From contig NC_023757.2 in NCBI RefSeq assembly GCF_000499845.2, positions 7,474,118-7,538,117 on the forward strand: a stretch of 64,000 nucleotides of DNA. The letters run 5' to 3'. Positions 46,268 through 57,466 of this stretch are shown piece after piece. Below the pieces are notes generated by a model. That model searched no databases and had not been told where the DNA came from. It worked only from the letters and a program-made list of their open reading frames with translations. The position numbers and the translations under genes were made by a program. This DNA is from Phaseolus vulgaris. Its lineage: Eukaryota > Streptophyta > Magnoliopsida > Fabales > Fabaceae. How positions within the stretch are numbered: position 1 is the first letter of the stretch; each line of letters starts with the position of its first letter.

Positions 46268-47290
46268 AATTCAGCATTATCTACAGATATTATCTATGGA
46301 TCTAAATCCATTGGTAAATTTAGCATTACCTATAAATCTGTAAGTAAATTCAATATTATTATTAATATAAATGTTTTTATTAGCATTATTAATAATATTA
46401 GTATTTTTATTTATATTATTATTATATTATAAATATTAATAGTCTTAATAATATTAAGAATATAAAAATCTTAATAATATGAATAATATTAATCATAACA
46501 ATTATATGTATAAGATTAATAATATTACCATGAATAATCATCATAATTAATATTCATAAACAATAAACATAAATAATAAGAAAAGATAAAAGAATAATGA
46601 AAAAATTAAAGAAAAATATGCAAGATTACTTTCAAATTTACTCACGAATTGGAGTGGGTTGGTATTACCTATAAACTCAAGTTGGTGAATATTACCTACA
46701 TATTCCAGTAAATAGGTAATACCTACACACTAAAGTTAGTGATATTACCTACAAACTACGATTGTTGATGAGTATTACACACAAACTAAAGTTGGTGGAT
46801 ATTTATCTACAGACTAGAGTGAGTAGGTATGCATACTATTAACATTATAAAATCAATAATATTATTAATATTAATAATAAGTATAATAATAATTATAATA
46901 TGATAAGAAAATTTGTTTGATGCAGTGGTTTAACTTTTTTTTGTCATTGAAGGATTTTGACTTTTAGTCCCTCCTAGTGTAATTTTTTTTAATATTAATA
47001 ATAATTGAAAATTAAAAAATAATGATGAAAAATTAAAAATAAAATATGCATGTACCTTCTTTCCCATGCATCCCTATTAAGATTAAAGTGTGGCCAAAAG
47101 ACCATCTTTTTGTTGTATTGTCCAGGCCGAAAGGTCAATCGAAAGAATGAATTGAAAGATGAGACTAAATGGTGAAAATAAATAATAATATTATAATGAG
47201 TATTGTCGCAAGGCCCACAAAGCTGACCCAAATGTTAAGGTGTGTGTTTAATAAATATTAGGTACAAAAAAAAAGTTCAAATAAGTTTCG
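46268..47290. other. AT-rich DNA with an imperfect TTACCTA(C/T)A minisatellite
   Basis: 46300-46560 and 46840-46900 are ATT-type low complexity. 46665-46835 repeats an AATATTACCTACAAACTAAAG-type unit of about 35 bases, with GTTGGTG between units, five or so times. The flank before the solo LTR (44780-44812, AATCTAAATTCATAGGTAAA) matches this sequence, so the LTR landed inside this repeat. 46920-47290 shows nothing recognisable. Confidence 0.5.
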
Positions 47291-47640
47291 AGCCCAATAA
47301 GAGAGCACTGTAAATAGGTCATCAATCCAAGAGGTATGTAGAGTGAATTTATCTGATTATGATCTAAAATTGTTTCTGACTTTGGCATCAGAGTGCCTTA
47401 TAGGTACACACTCCCATCCATGAGGAGAGTCCGAGATTAAAGACCGAGAGACTTAAACTTATCCAAGCGCATTAGGTGATTCAATCAATCATTCCAGCCC
47501 AAATACAAGTCCAATGAAAGAGTAGACAGAGAATCCATCCCGAGATCCCAAACTGAGAGTCCAACTCGAAAGAAGATCTAGAGGATCACGAAGACCAAAA
47601 AGTCAGTGGCTTAAAAGAAGCATTATTGTTTCTTAGCCCT
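47290..47640. repeat. Gypsy LTR-like fragment
   Basis: CTGACTTTGGCATCAGAGTG followed by CCTTATAGGTACACACTCCC is a block typical of the R/U5 part of plant Gypsy LTRs. GC content is higher than around it. No ends or partner were found. Confidence 0.45.
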
Positions 47641-47818
47641 TGTAAGAACAATTATAACACAAATTTAATTATGTAAAATTTATAACTTGCAAAAATGTTT
47701 AAGGATCATTTTTACCTCCAATGTTATAGTTCGATTCTTGTAGATACACTATATAATCATTACGAATTGTTGGGTGTTTTATTCCAATAGATTTTCATAA
47801 GGTTGTCTCATTACTTTT

Positions 47819-48034
47819 CTAAGGAACTTGCTGTTCAAATGGTTGGTTAACACATTGTCCAATATTGACATATTCTTCACAAACAATTTGATCTACAATA
47901 TCATTTTTGACAATTTGTGGAACTCTAATTGTTGTTTGTCTATCACAAGCTTGAACTTGAGAGAGGATGATGATCACCAATATGTCACTTGATCTAGGAG
48001 TTTGAGCCTTGTAGATCTTAGGATATTGAACCAT
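47819..48034 (-). pseudogene. Possible Copia pol linker relic
   Basis: A 71-codon frame contains QTTIRVPQIV, DQIVCEEYVN and QPFEQQVP, similar in composition to the variable Gln/Val/Pro/Glu-rich linker between integrase and RT in some Copia elements. No catalytic motif is present and the strand is opposite to the relic at 48478, so the call is weak. Confidence 0.25.
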
Positions 48035-48477
48035 TTCTAGGATATATCTAGAAATGTATTATTTGACGGTTATAGATATTGTTTAGATAAATCATTTGAT
48101 AGTTTTAGACTTCTTTAATAAAATGATTGAAAATTTTGATTTGGTTAGATGTGAGGAAGAACTTGTATTTGTAAAAAGTTAAAGATAGAGTATATATTTT
48201 GTAAACGTATTACATGGATGACATATTACTCATTAGGAATGATACCAAAACTGCAATACAAAAATATTTGACTTTCAAAATAGTCCTGCATGAAAGATTT
48301 AAGAGAGTCAATTTGTGTCTTAAGAATAAAGATTTAAAAAGATAAATATAAATAATGCAAAGATTATATTTTGATACCATCTTTAAAATAGGCATGACAT
48401 GAGAAACTCTAAAAAGAGGATATTTACTAATAAGAATTGGAAAAATCTTCTTTTTGAAGGATTGCAATGAAACTCAA

Positions 48478-48852
48478 GAAGAAAGAGATACATCAATGAG
48501 AAATACCTCAATTGAAGCAAAATATATAGATGCTAGTAAGACAATTGAAAAAGCACTTTGAATGAAAAAGTTCATTTATGAACTAGGTGCATTTCATTCA
48601 TTAAAATTAGTTCCATTGTATTATTATAATAATGGAGGCATTGCTCAATCACACACAAGAACCAAAATCATACTTGAAATCTAAACATATTTTTGCAAAG
48701 ATATCATTTAATCATGAGAGATCATTGAACATGATGACAATACATAAAAATGAAAATGTATATGAAAAAAAGAATTTAGCATATCAATTCAGTAAACCAC
48801 TTAACATAAAGGAGTTTGATAAGTACATGAAACTTTTAAATAAAAACCTATA
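48478..48852 (+). pseudogene. Copia RNase H C-terminal relic
   Basis: Plus-strand frames read SIEAKYIDASKTIEKAL, a TGA, MKKFIYELGAF, then PLYYYNNGGIAQSHTQEPKS and KSKHIFAKISF, ending with AYQFSKPLNIKEFDKYMKLL and a TAA at 48852. These match the order of a Copia RNase H end (TEAEY, DN.GAI, KH, LTKPL), a different Copia lineage from element 1. Catalytic residues are partly lost. Confidence 0.75.
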
Positions 48853-49087
48853 AACAAGCATACCATCAATGTTATATAATATATAAGTCAATGTCATACC
48901 ATTAATGTTACAGGAAAAAACCACAAATAGAAGAAGATGATTACATAAAAATAATACTTTATATTAATGATTCAAAATTGTATACTACCAGAATTGCACA
49001 CATTTGTTCATGCACCCTCACTCTTCTACACAAATAACAAATATAAGAGGGTGTCTTTTATATTAAGAATACAAAGGCATTTTATAA

Positions 49088-50732
49088 ACTAAAACATCCT
49101 TTTTCTTTCCTCTTATCATCACTGTCACGATCTTGATCCATTTCCTCTGGTTTTATGGTTTTGGTAGATCTTCTTCTTGCCATTTCTTGCCATTAGATGT
49201 CTGATGAATAAAAACAATTAAGATCTTTTGTTGGACAAATACGAAGCTGAAAATGTTTCTTTGAGTTGATGCTATAAAAAAGTGAAAATCTAGACTTAGT
49301 AAATGTGAAAATTTATTTTGATATTGAACACTACCATTCTTTCCAAGTTGAGCCAAGAATTTATTAAATCCCTCCATAAGATCTGCATATTGTCCAAATA
49401 GATTTCCCACCTACCAGAATAACCAATTACATTTTAGAAATCATTTAAAGTATTAGATTGGTTCTATCAGTGTAATGATACTTCAAACATTGTTGGAAAA
49501 AAAACGTTTGGTCCAAGTTTTGTTTCTCTTTTCCTGCCATTAACTTTTTTATTTAAGCTCATCTTCAATTCCAACTAAATTATATATATTCAAACGAAAT
49601 GGATTAAAAAAAGAGAAAACATAATTTCAATAATTTAAATTTTAAATATAAATCATACCAATAATTTCAATTCTTCTTTGGTAATTAGCTCCTTGCTGTA
49701 GATACGTAGGTATTTCAAAAATTCCTGAAAATAATCTGGATTTCGTAATCTCTCCTTTGCTTCTTCAAGGTAACCAAATACGTCGCTAAACATACCTGTG
49801 ATGACCAAATTTTAAAAAATAAAGAGAATCATAAAAGGAAAATAAGGAGCTAAAATTACCAAGGAACAAGTAAAATAATATAGAACAATAACAAACATTA
49901 TGCAAATGATTCTTCTTCTCACAATTCTAACATTTTAACATGGAAAAACCTAACCTAGATATTAAATACATAGTACAATGCATTTCTCCATTTTAGATAG
50001 TCCAATAAATAGAAATATCATATTTTGTATACCTCCATTATCAATGAGATAAAAATAAACGACAACATTTTTCATTAGAGATTAATTTCCAAGTGTTAAT
50101 GATTTTTTTCTTTTTTTTTATAATATTCAAGTACATGTTTGCACTGCGGAAATTTTTATATTTTTGTTCATAAAATCTATTTTAGAATATAAAAGCTTTA
50201 CTAAATTTAAAATAGGAAGTGTTAATATACTCACTTTTCATAGAGCTTATATCCTCAACAGCAGATGAACTAGGGTGTATGCCAACATTTTCATCAGTAT
50301 CATGATTGGCACCAGAGTCTTGAACCCTACAACTAGATTTTTTTTTGTGAGGTAGATCATCCTCCAATGGCAGTGTAATTTCATATTCAGTTGGCAAGAA
50401 AGTGTTCAATCCCAAAATTAGATCTTTTTGCCCTTTAAACAATTCCTTCACTCTTGCTACGACACCTGCTGTATCAATTCTATGATAAAAACAGAGAAAC
50501 AAATAATCATATAACAAATCCTCTCTCCAAATAAAATATAACAGAAAAAGAAAAATAAAAATCTTGGAGTTGATTAATGTAGTAAAACATGTTCAAACCT
50601 TTGAGCCTTGAAATCCCACATAACTTCCAAAAAGTCATGATACTTTTCTGTCTTATCTGAAAACACTTCCTTTATTGTCTTGATATATGCCAACGGATTT
50701 ATGATTAGTCTTTGATCATCATCATTACCCAT
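49088..50732 (-). CDS. SIN3-like protein with PAH1 and a PAH3-like domain, copy D
   Basis: Coding exons: 50732-50599, 50479-50235, 49795-49659, 49410-49335, then 49216-49209. Splice sites are canonical (ACAG/ATGGG, AAG/GTTTGA, ATAG/AATTG, AA/GTGAGT, ACAG/GTATG, TTG/GTATGA, GTAG/GTGGG, ATG/GTAGTG, TCAG/ACATC) and all joins keep frame, giving 199 aa. PAH1: [18 protein letters not shown] and [21 protein letters not shown] charged linker follows, then a PAH3-like domain: [17 protein letters not shown] and [21 protein letters not shown]2 is absent. Just past the stop, to 49088, a frame reads [18 protein letters not shown], the charged region that follows PAH3 in full SNL proteins, so the stop truncates a longer ancestor. 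A leader exon ends at 51029. Expression is unproven. Confidence 0.7.
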
Positions 50733-51028
50733 CTGTGTTTGACTAATGCTTCATTACACAACACACACAAAAACAACATTGAAACCATTGAATATAGAAT
50801 ACTCCAAAGCATTTAACTCATTTTTTTCCTATTTTAAAAATCTTTTTTTTGTAACCATGACAATAAAAATACTTTGAGATGTTGACTATTTCTTAACATT
50901 CCAAACTTGCAGAACAACCTTGGCAATGCAATACAATTATTCTTTCGTAAAAAATAAATTTTTTATAAGGAATCAGAACAGTCCCCTAAACAAGAGATTG
51001 AAGACAAAAAAGGAAGATGTGAACTTAC

Positions 51029-51270
51029 TGTTTTTTTTCACAGGTGAGCATAACGGGTTGTTTGGGTTGTGAACTGGTGTTAGCATCTTCCCTGATCTCT
51101 TCTTTCCTAACAATAGTAATAAAAATATGATAAATAATAACAAAAAGAGATCAATCCTAAAATGAGATTTAAGAAAGTAAATGTGCATTACTTCACTGTA
51201 AAGAATGTAACTATAATTTGTTGCAATAAAGAGAGATTTCAAACTTTCAGTTAACAGTTTTAGAGAGTGA
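51029..51270 (-). promoter_or_regulatory. Leader exon and 5' block of SNL copy D
   Basis: The block TTCCTAACAATAG to TTGCAATAAAGAGAGATTTC matches the leaders of the other copies. The exon ends AAACA/GTAAGT at 51029. The MKR start codon seen in copies A and E is changed (ATG to AAG near 51110), so here the leader has no upstream ORF starting at that place. Confidence 0.55.
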
Positions 51271-51368
51271 AGGTTTCTATGAGATTGGAAAAGTACATGT
51301 TTCCAATGCTGAAATGTTTATATTTATGTTCATTGAGTTTGTTTGAGAAGATAAAACAACATTTTTTA

Positions 51369-53240
51369 ATTCAAAACCAGAAGTGTTGATATACTCACTT
51401 TTCAAAGGACTTTCATAAATAGAAGAATCTTCTATAGGCTTCTTTTCTTTTGCACCACATCTCCTGTGATTGTTATTAGCACTTGTCAAACACATTTCAA
51501 CTTCCTTTTGTGCAAATTCAATGGGCTTCTCAAGGGGAGGTTGCTCATCCTCTAATGGCAGTTTAATTTCATATTCATTTGGGAAAAAAATGTTAAATCG
51601 CAAAATTAGATCTTTGTGCCCTTTAAACAACTCCTTTACTTTAGCTATGACCCCAATTGTATCAATTCTATAAATGAACAATAGAGAAAAATAATCAGAT
51701 AACAAAATTAGATTTTTTCTCCTAAGAAAATATAATAGACAAAGAAAAAAATATTGGAGGTAGGAGAAAGTGGAACAACATATTCAGACCTTTTAGCCTT
51801 TAAGTCCTTCATAGCTTTCAGAAAGCCATGATACTTTTCTTTCTTATCACGAAACACCTCTTTTACTAAATTGACATATGCCAGACCATCATTTACGGGT
51901 AGTCTCTGCTCACCCCCACTTTTCATTTGTGGTTGCCCCTTGCTTCATTACATAACATTTATAAATCAAGACCAATACATAAAGATATAGTGTATTTAGC
52001 ACATTACTAATCTATTAAATATAACATAAGTGTAGAAGATCAACTATGACAAGATTGAATCATAAATACACTCTAACTTTATAAATACAATCTCCTTTCT
52101 ATTTTTTATAAACTTGATATATTTTTTAATGATGACAACAACACTGATTGAGAAATTGACTAATTTTTTAGAAAACCAAACATGCACAAGAAGCTTGATA
52201 ATCAAAACAGTACACCAACTCTTAATAGATATCGTAACATGTTTATATTTATTATTATAAATTAATTTTGTTTGAAGTCGAGATGTGATCTTCAAATAAT
52301 TTGTTTAACAATTAAGTATAAAATATTGGACGAGATCAACTAAAGAAAATTAAAGAGAAAAAAAGGGAAACATGAACTTACTGTTTTGTTAGAGGAGATG
52401 ACACCACGAGGTGTTTTGGTTGTGAAATAGAACTATTGTCTTCCCATAACCTCTTCATTCTTAACAATAGCAATGAAAAATAAGATAAATAAATCAAACA
52501 TATTCTAACAAGAAGTTCAAGAAACCAAATTTGTATTTCTTCACCGTAAATCAATATAATTATAATTTGCTACAATAAAGAGAGACTTCAAACTCACTCA
52601 GTTACAAAATGAATGAATGTGAGATCACTGATGAGGCTCACTGGTTTTGAATTTATGATTTTGAAGCTTTTAATCCGAAGTTATATTATGTTTAAAGATA
52701 ATAACAACTATGCTCTTTCTAATTTAATATAATCTTAACTTATAAAAAAATCCAAAATCAAATATCCCAAATTTAAATTAACTGAAAACCAAAATCACAA
52801 TATTTTATTTAGATTGAATTTTTGAAAAACAATTCAATATAATTGTTAGATAAAAATTCTGAATATCTTTAAATTTATAAATTTATGATAATCTTTTCAT
52901 ATCTATATAATATAACTAACTATTAAGCTGTGAAAAATTATTTTTAATAATATACATTTAAAGAATTATTAGTGTTTAAATGTGTAAAATACGAAATCTT
53001 TAATTACTATATTAACTTATTGTATTTTTTACTTTATTTTTTATCATTTACTAAATATTCTTTTAAGATATAAGATAAAAGTAAATAAAAATTGATTTAA
53101 TCACAATCATTTTAATTCAATTGATTTAAAGTTTAATTTTTTAATCTTAAAAATATGTAAGTAGATTTAGAAGTTATGATATAACTAATTGGTGTACATG
53201 ACAAGACATATTACAAGTGTTTAAAATTATATATTTTGTT
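51369..53240. repeat. Duplicated segment (partner at 1-1665)
   Basis: The homology to the left window edge ends at GTTATGTG near 53240, where GC-richer unrelated sequence (TATCGGTCGGCATCGG) begins. The copy is complete for the segment missing from 1-1665. Confidence 0.85.
51399..52458 (-). CDS. SNL PAH1 gene, copy E (no downstream exons of its own)
   Basis: Exon 1 is 52458-52382 ([10 protein letters not shown]), exon 2 is 51926-51790 and exon 3 is 51667-51399, with the same sites and lengths (77, 137, 269 bp) as copy A. Exon 3 ends at a strong GTGAGT donor, but within 130 bases the leader of copy D begins; no further exon belongs to copy E. If the donor is ignored, translation stops after about 40 more codons. 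The phase left by exon 3 equals that needed by exon 49795-49659 of copy D, so splicing into D is possible. The exon-1 frame ends at a TGA overlapping the exon-2 ATG, as in copy A. Confidence 0.6.
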
Positions 53241-54040
53241 ATGTGTATCGGTCGGCATCGGACGAACGAAGGGTTTACGTTAAATAATTAAATAAAGAAC
53301 GTGGTCACACGTAGAACAAGAGTTATAACCTCCGTTGAATAAGTCAAGCACGTTCTCTAGAGCACTCCCTTGATTTCAGGAGCACTCCACAAGTATGAAT
53401 ACAATTTGCCATATACTTAGGATCCGTTTAGTAAATTGCAAAGTGAAAGTTGAAATGTGAATGTTTCTCAAAACTCTTTTGTCTTTGTTTTTATGGATTC
53501 AAAAAGTTCCATATTCTTTTATCATGCATATTTTTTTTTTGTCATTCCACTTTTCACTTTTTCGAAAAAAGATGTTGGGTTTTTGGGTTCAAATCTTACG
53601 AACACTTGCATTTTATGTTTGGAATTAAATCAACCACTACTCAAACAACTTCTAATTTGCTTTTACTCTTCACAATTAAAATCAAAATAAGGAGAAAGGA
53701 ATTAAGACTCATAGAACACTAAGAACATAAGACTCAAGCAAAAGATGTAAGGAAAAAAAATTGACACAAAATAAAATTCAAAAGCGGAATTTAAATTGCT
53801 TAATGAATAAAAAAATTGCGAAATTGTAGATGATAAGAATTTAAAGGTAAAATGAAATTGCTTGAAGGTAAAAGCAAGAATTTAAATGTTTTAGAAATTA
53901 AAGCGTCGAAATCAACTCAGAGAAAATAAGCACAAAAAAACCATGCTCTGAATATCACATAATGTGAGTTGATTTTAGGAGTGCACATTTTATTAGTTGC
54001 TCTTTGTTTAAGATTTTTGATTTAGAAATTATGGTGAGAA
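53241..54040. other. Unassigned sequence between SNL copy E and a Gypsy LTR
   Basis: 53240-53440 is GC-richer (GGACGAACGAAGGG; TCTAGAGCACTCCC) and looks like part of a retroelement. 53440-54040 is AT-rich with two overlapping short plus frames rich in Phe/Cys, without a recognisable domain. Minus-strand similarity to 26410-26470 begins near 53950. Confidence 0.35.
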
Positions 54041-54044
54041 CCCT

Positions 54045-54870
54045 AAGAAGATTCCCACTAGACACGAACTTAACCAAGTGGTTAAGTAAGTGTGAAAGTT
54101 CACTTCAAAAAGGAAAATAGAAAAGACAATAATTAAGGTGACAAATGATGCAATGGTGCGGAATTAGAGACAGGGAACAAGTAAAGAAGAAGAACAAATT
54201 AAAGAACAAATTAAATAGTGGAAAAGGATGTATATGGAATGGAAGGAAGACAAAAATAAAAATAACAAAAGGAAGGGATGAAGAGATCTTATGGTAAGAA
54301 AGGAAGTCAAGCCACTTGGTGCAGAGAGACTCCAAGATGAGTGATGCAAGGACCACCACTTGAGATATTACCCACCCAAGATAAGACCCATAGTTGCCAC
54401 TTGGGATATTACCCACACAAGATAAGAACCAAATAACTCAGAGTACTCATACTCACAAATTCACTCATGCGGAGTTTCTTTACTTCAAATTTCAGTATCT
54501 AGATGAAAATACATGAGACAAGACACCCTATTTATAGGAATGGGTGCCTTGGTGGGAAAGATGGGGAGAGAGGTAGAAAAGACATAAGAAGGGGGGGGGG
54601 GAGGGGGGAGGGGCTAGGGGTTTGACCTAGGTCAATGATGCCACATAGTCCTAACTTTTAGAAGCTAGGGCCATATTCTAACCCTAATGGACTAGGCACA
54701 AACTAAAATGATAAATACACCCCCTATTATGCTATATTGACCCTACTCTACTGAAATTGAAAACAAAGAGACTAGCTGGTGCTCAGCTCCTAGTAATCCT
54801 CTATGGAATGATGGACTCTGAAGCACTGACTAGTGGTGGGTCCTGACCTAGTCCTGGAAACAGTGTTGAT
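54045..54870 (-). mobile_element. Gypsy LTR and pol-tail fragment
   Basis: On the minus strand the pol tail (54870-54740, TCAGGACCCACCACTAG) is followed by the polypurine tract AATAGGGGG, an LTR start TGTATTTATC at about 54728, a G-run at 54591-54620 on the plus strand, TATAAATA at 54536-54529, and CCACTTGGTTAAGT near 54080. It is the same family as 23287-26490 but keeps only the 3' end. Confidence 0.75.
54591..54620 (+). other. Potential G-quadruplex tract in an LTR
   Basis: Runs of 11, 6, 4 and 4 G separated by one to three bases satisfy the four-run G-quadruplex pattern. The tract lies upstream of the LTR's TATA box (minus strand). The sister LTR has a related C-rich tract at 25923-25940. 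Confidence 0.6.
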
Positions 54871-54924
54871 GCTTGTATAAAAATAATTTATATTGATACT
54901 TCACATGACTATATTTTACACAAA

Positions 54925-55739
54925 TTCAAGCAAAAGCACTTTATCCAATGAGAGATAAGTACTTCCATTTAATGCCTTTTCTACATCAAAGCTTGTTCGC
55001 AGGGAAGATTATTAAGTGAGTTTGAAGCTTCTTAACGCTCAAAAAAGAATAACAAGTATTTTCTATCACCTTTATATAAACCCATCCTTCAAGAAGAAAA
55101 GTAGAAGAGTTTAATTTGTCAAAATTCTAAAACGTTGCCAGCATCTTTTTGTGTCCTAAATAACTTTGTAAGAACAATGTTGTGTTCATTTCTAGTGAAC
55201 TATTAGAAAGTTCTTATCCTTTAAACTTAGAAAGATGCAACCCCTCTCTGGTAAGAAAGTCTTGTGATCTTTGGGACCACACCCTAGACAATTTCTTTGT
55301 CTTAAGCCAAAAGTGACTTGTTTACAGAATACTCATTTTAAGCCATGGGTGACTTTGTAGCTGAAAGAATACGCGTGTTAGCCAAGAGTGGCTTGTTGCC
55401 AAATAGTAGTTTTACGGGCTAGTTAAGAGTGACTATGAGCTGTAAGAATACTCTTATATATTCCAGTGGTAGTCTGCTAATGGAGCTCAAACAATTGTCT
55501 GAGAACTGTAATAGTATGCGCTATCAGACAAACTAGTACAAAAACATCCCGAGTAATTTCTTTTCTTATCTCGATATATTGCATGGTATATTTGTTCCAT
55601 TAGCTCAAAGAAGGAAAGATTTTCAAACTCACTTTTTGAAAATATTTGTGAGTTAGTTTAACTAAGAAAAATTATTGTCCGACTAGGCTCATTCAGACGA
55701 TATTTGCAAGAAACTGTCAAAAGTTTTAAAAGATAATTC
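54925..55739 (+). repeat. LTR-like block, copy 2, left part
   Basis: Matches 30580-31475 closely, with TATATAAA at 55073-55080. It is interrupted by element 2 and resumes at 62087 (compare 31476-31600). Confidence 0.7.
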
Positions 55740-56880
55740 TGTTAGAAAAGATGGCTTTAAACTAGAGGGGGTGAATGGTTTAAAGAGGTTTTCGCAAACT
55801 TTTCAAAGCTAGAATGAACTTATTTCAGAAACCAATTGATTCAGCAATTAAGTTAGCCAAAACAGCAAGCAAAACTGTAATACCAGGAAAAACAATCGGT
55901 TGTTTCTTCGAAACAATCAGTTGTTTATACCAGCAAACAACAAACAAACTGAAATTAAAGAGTTAAGGATAGAAAGATTGTACACAGCTGTTTATACTGG
56001 TTCACTCCAACCCAGAGCTACATCCAGTCTTCTCAGAAACCCTGAGGAAATCCACTAAGCAACCACACCTTGATCACTTAAAACAACAACCAAGAGAATG
56101 ACCTTGAACACCTCAAGAAACACTCTCTCTTTGGCCAACAGTAAGATTGCTGATCTTGAACACCTCAAGAACACACATCCAATCTCAGCAACACACACAA
56201 ACAGAATGTTCAGCAGTTTACACAGATTACACTTGTTACAGATGAATATCTGAAATCAATACAAGAGAATCCTATTCAGCACTTTAATCAATCTCTCAAC
56301 TCTTTTTGCAATCTCAGAATACTTTGAACAACTCTTCTTCTATTAAAACTTTGTTTCAAGATTCTTAATATATCAAAAACTGTTTTTCAGAATATATCTA
56401 AGAATATAGTTTGTTATCAAATCTTAACAAACTCTTAATTGCATTTAAAATAGATTGGTCAAAGCATTTAATGACTGGAGCGTATTCAGTTAAAGCATTT
56501 AAAGCTCAGTCAAAGAAAACAGTTTTTCTGTTATGGTTTTAAAACAAACAATCGATTGTTTCCTCAAATCAATCGGTTGTTTTGTTACTTAACAAAAACA
56601 CCATTCAAAAACAGTTTTCAAACTTTCTCAAAACACCTAAGTGTAAACAATCGGTTGTTTCGACAAAACAATCGGTTGTTTCAACTTAGTTTGAAAAACA
56701 TTTTGCTTTGATAAAATTGAGATGCTAATTGCTTTGAGATTTAATCTAGGTGTTGATTACAACATAGAACTACCCCAGAACAAGACTAAAACAGCACAAC
56801 AGTATCAAGCAAAGCAGAGGCTTCATCATCCTTCAAAGGGTTTGGATTCTTCAAAACATTGAACACCACTTGGTTCAACA
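55740..56880 (-). repeat. 3' LTR of element 2
   Basis: 1,141 bp; on the plus strand TGTTAGAAAAGATGG to TGGTTCAACA. The adjoining plus-strand ATCTCCCCCTATTTG (56881-56895) is the complement of the polypurine tract. Confidence 0.93.
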
Positions 56881-57284
56881 ATCTCCCCCTATTTGATGAA
56901 GACAAATCCCTTATGCTTGTGTTGTTCTTGATTAAATCTGAAGCAGTTTCTGCAAAAGAACTTTGAGCAATATTTTGAACATTCTGATATTCTGTTAGTA
57001 TACAGATAAACAATTGAAGCTTAAAACAGTTAATATCAGAGCCAAACTTCATGTTACTCATGTTTTTAACACTATGAAAACCAGAAAATTAACAAACTTC
57101 AAACACAGCATATATCTCCCCCTATTTGTCTTCACAAATAGACAAAGATAAGAGATAAAAATAAACATTGTTCACATTACATCATAATAAAATAGCAACA
57201 GCAGAAGGAAAGAAATTTTAAAAACCAGAAACGAGAACAACAAAAAACAATCGATTGTTTCAATTTTCAATCAGTTGTTTTTCT

Positions 57285-57466
57285 TCAATCTTCTTCATCA
57301 GTAAACTGAAGATCAAAGATCTGATTCTGGACAACTTCAATCTGTTCATCCAGTGTCATAAACCTTGCATCCATGTTGTCAAACCTTGTGTCAATCCTTT
57401 GAAAGTTGCTAACACACAGATCATGAAGGCTCCTTTGATTTTCAGCAAAGCTATCAAGCCTATTCA
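57285..57466 (-). pseudogene. Displaced C-terminal part of the element 2 post-pol ORF
   Basis: A 60-codon frame (NRLDSFAENQRSLHDL; DEQIEVVQNQIFDLQF) resembles the coiled-coil end of element 1's 394-aa protein (LDILTDEQKAHYE; DDQLEGVQVQLAEL) but is out of frame with the upstream ORF, which stops at 57464. A small indel at about 57468 explains this. Confidence 0.65.

Noticed and set aside
54105..54416. 103-codon minus-strand hydrophobic frame
   Set aside because: It lies within the Gypsy LTR fragment; hydrophobicity comes from the CT-rich leader.
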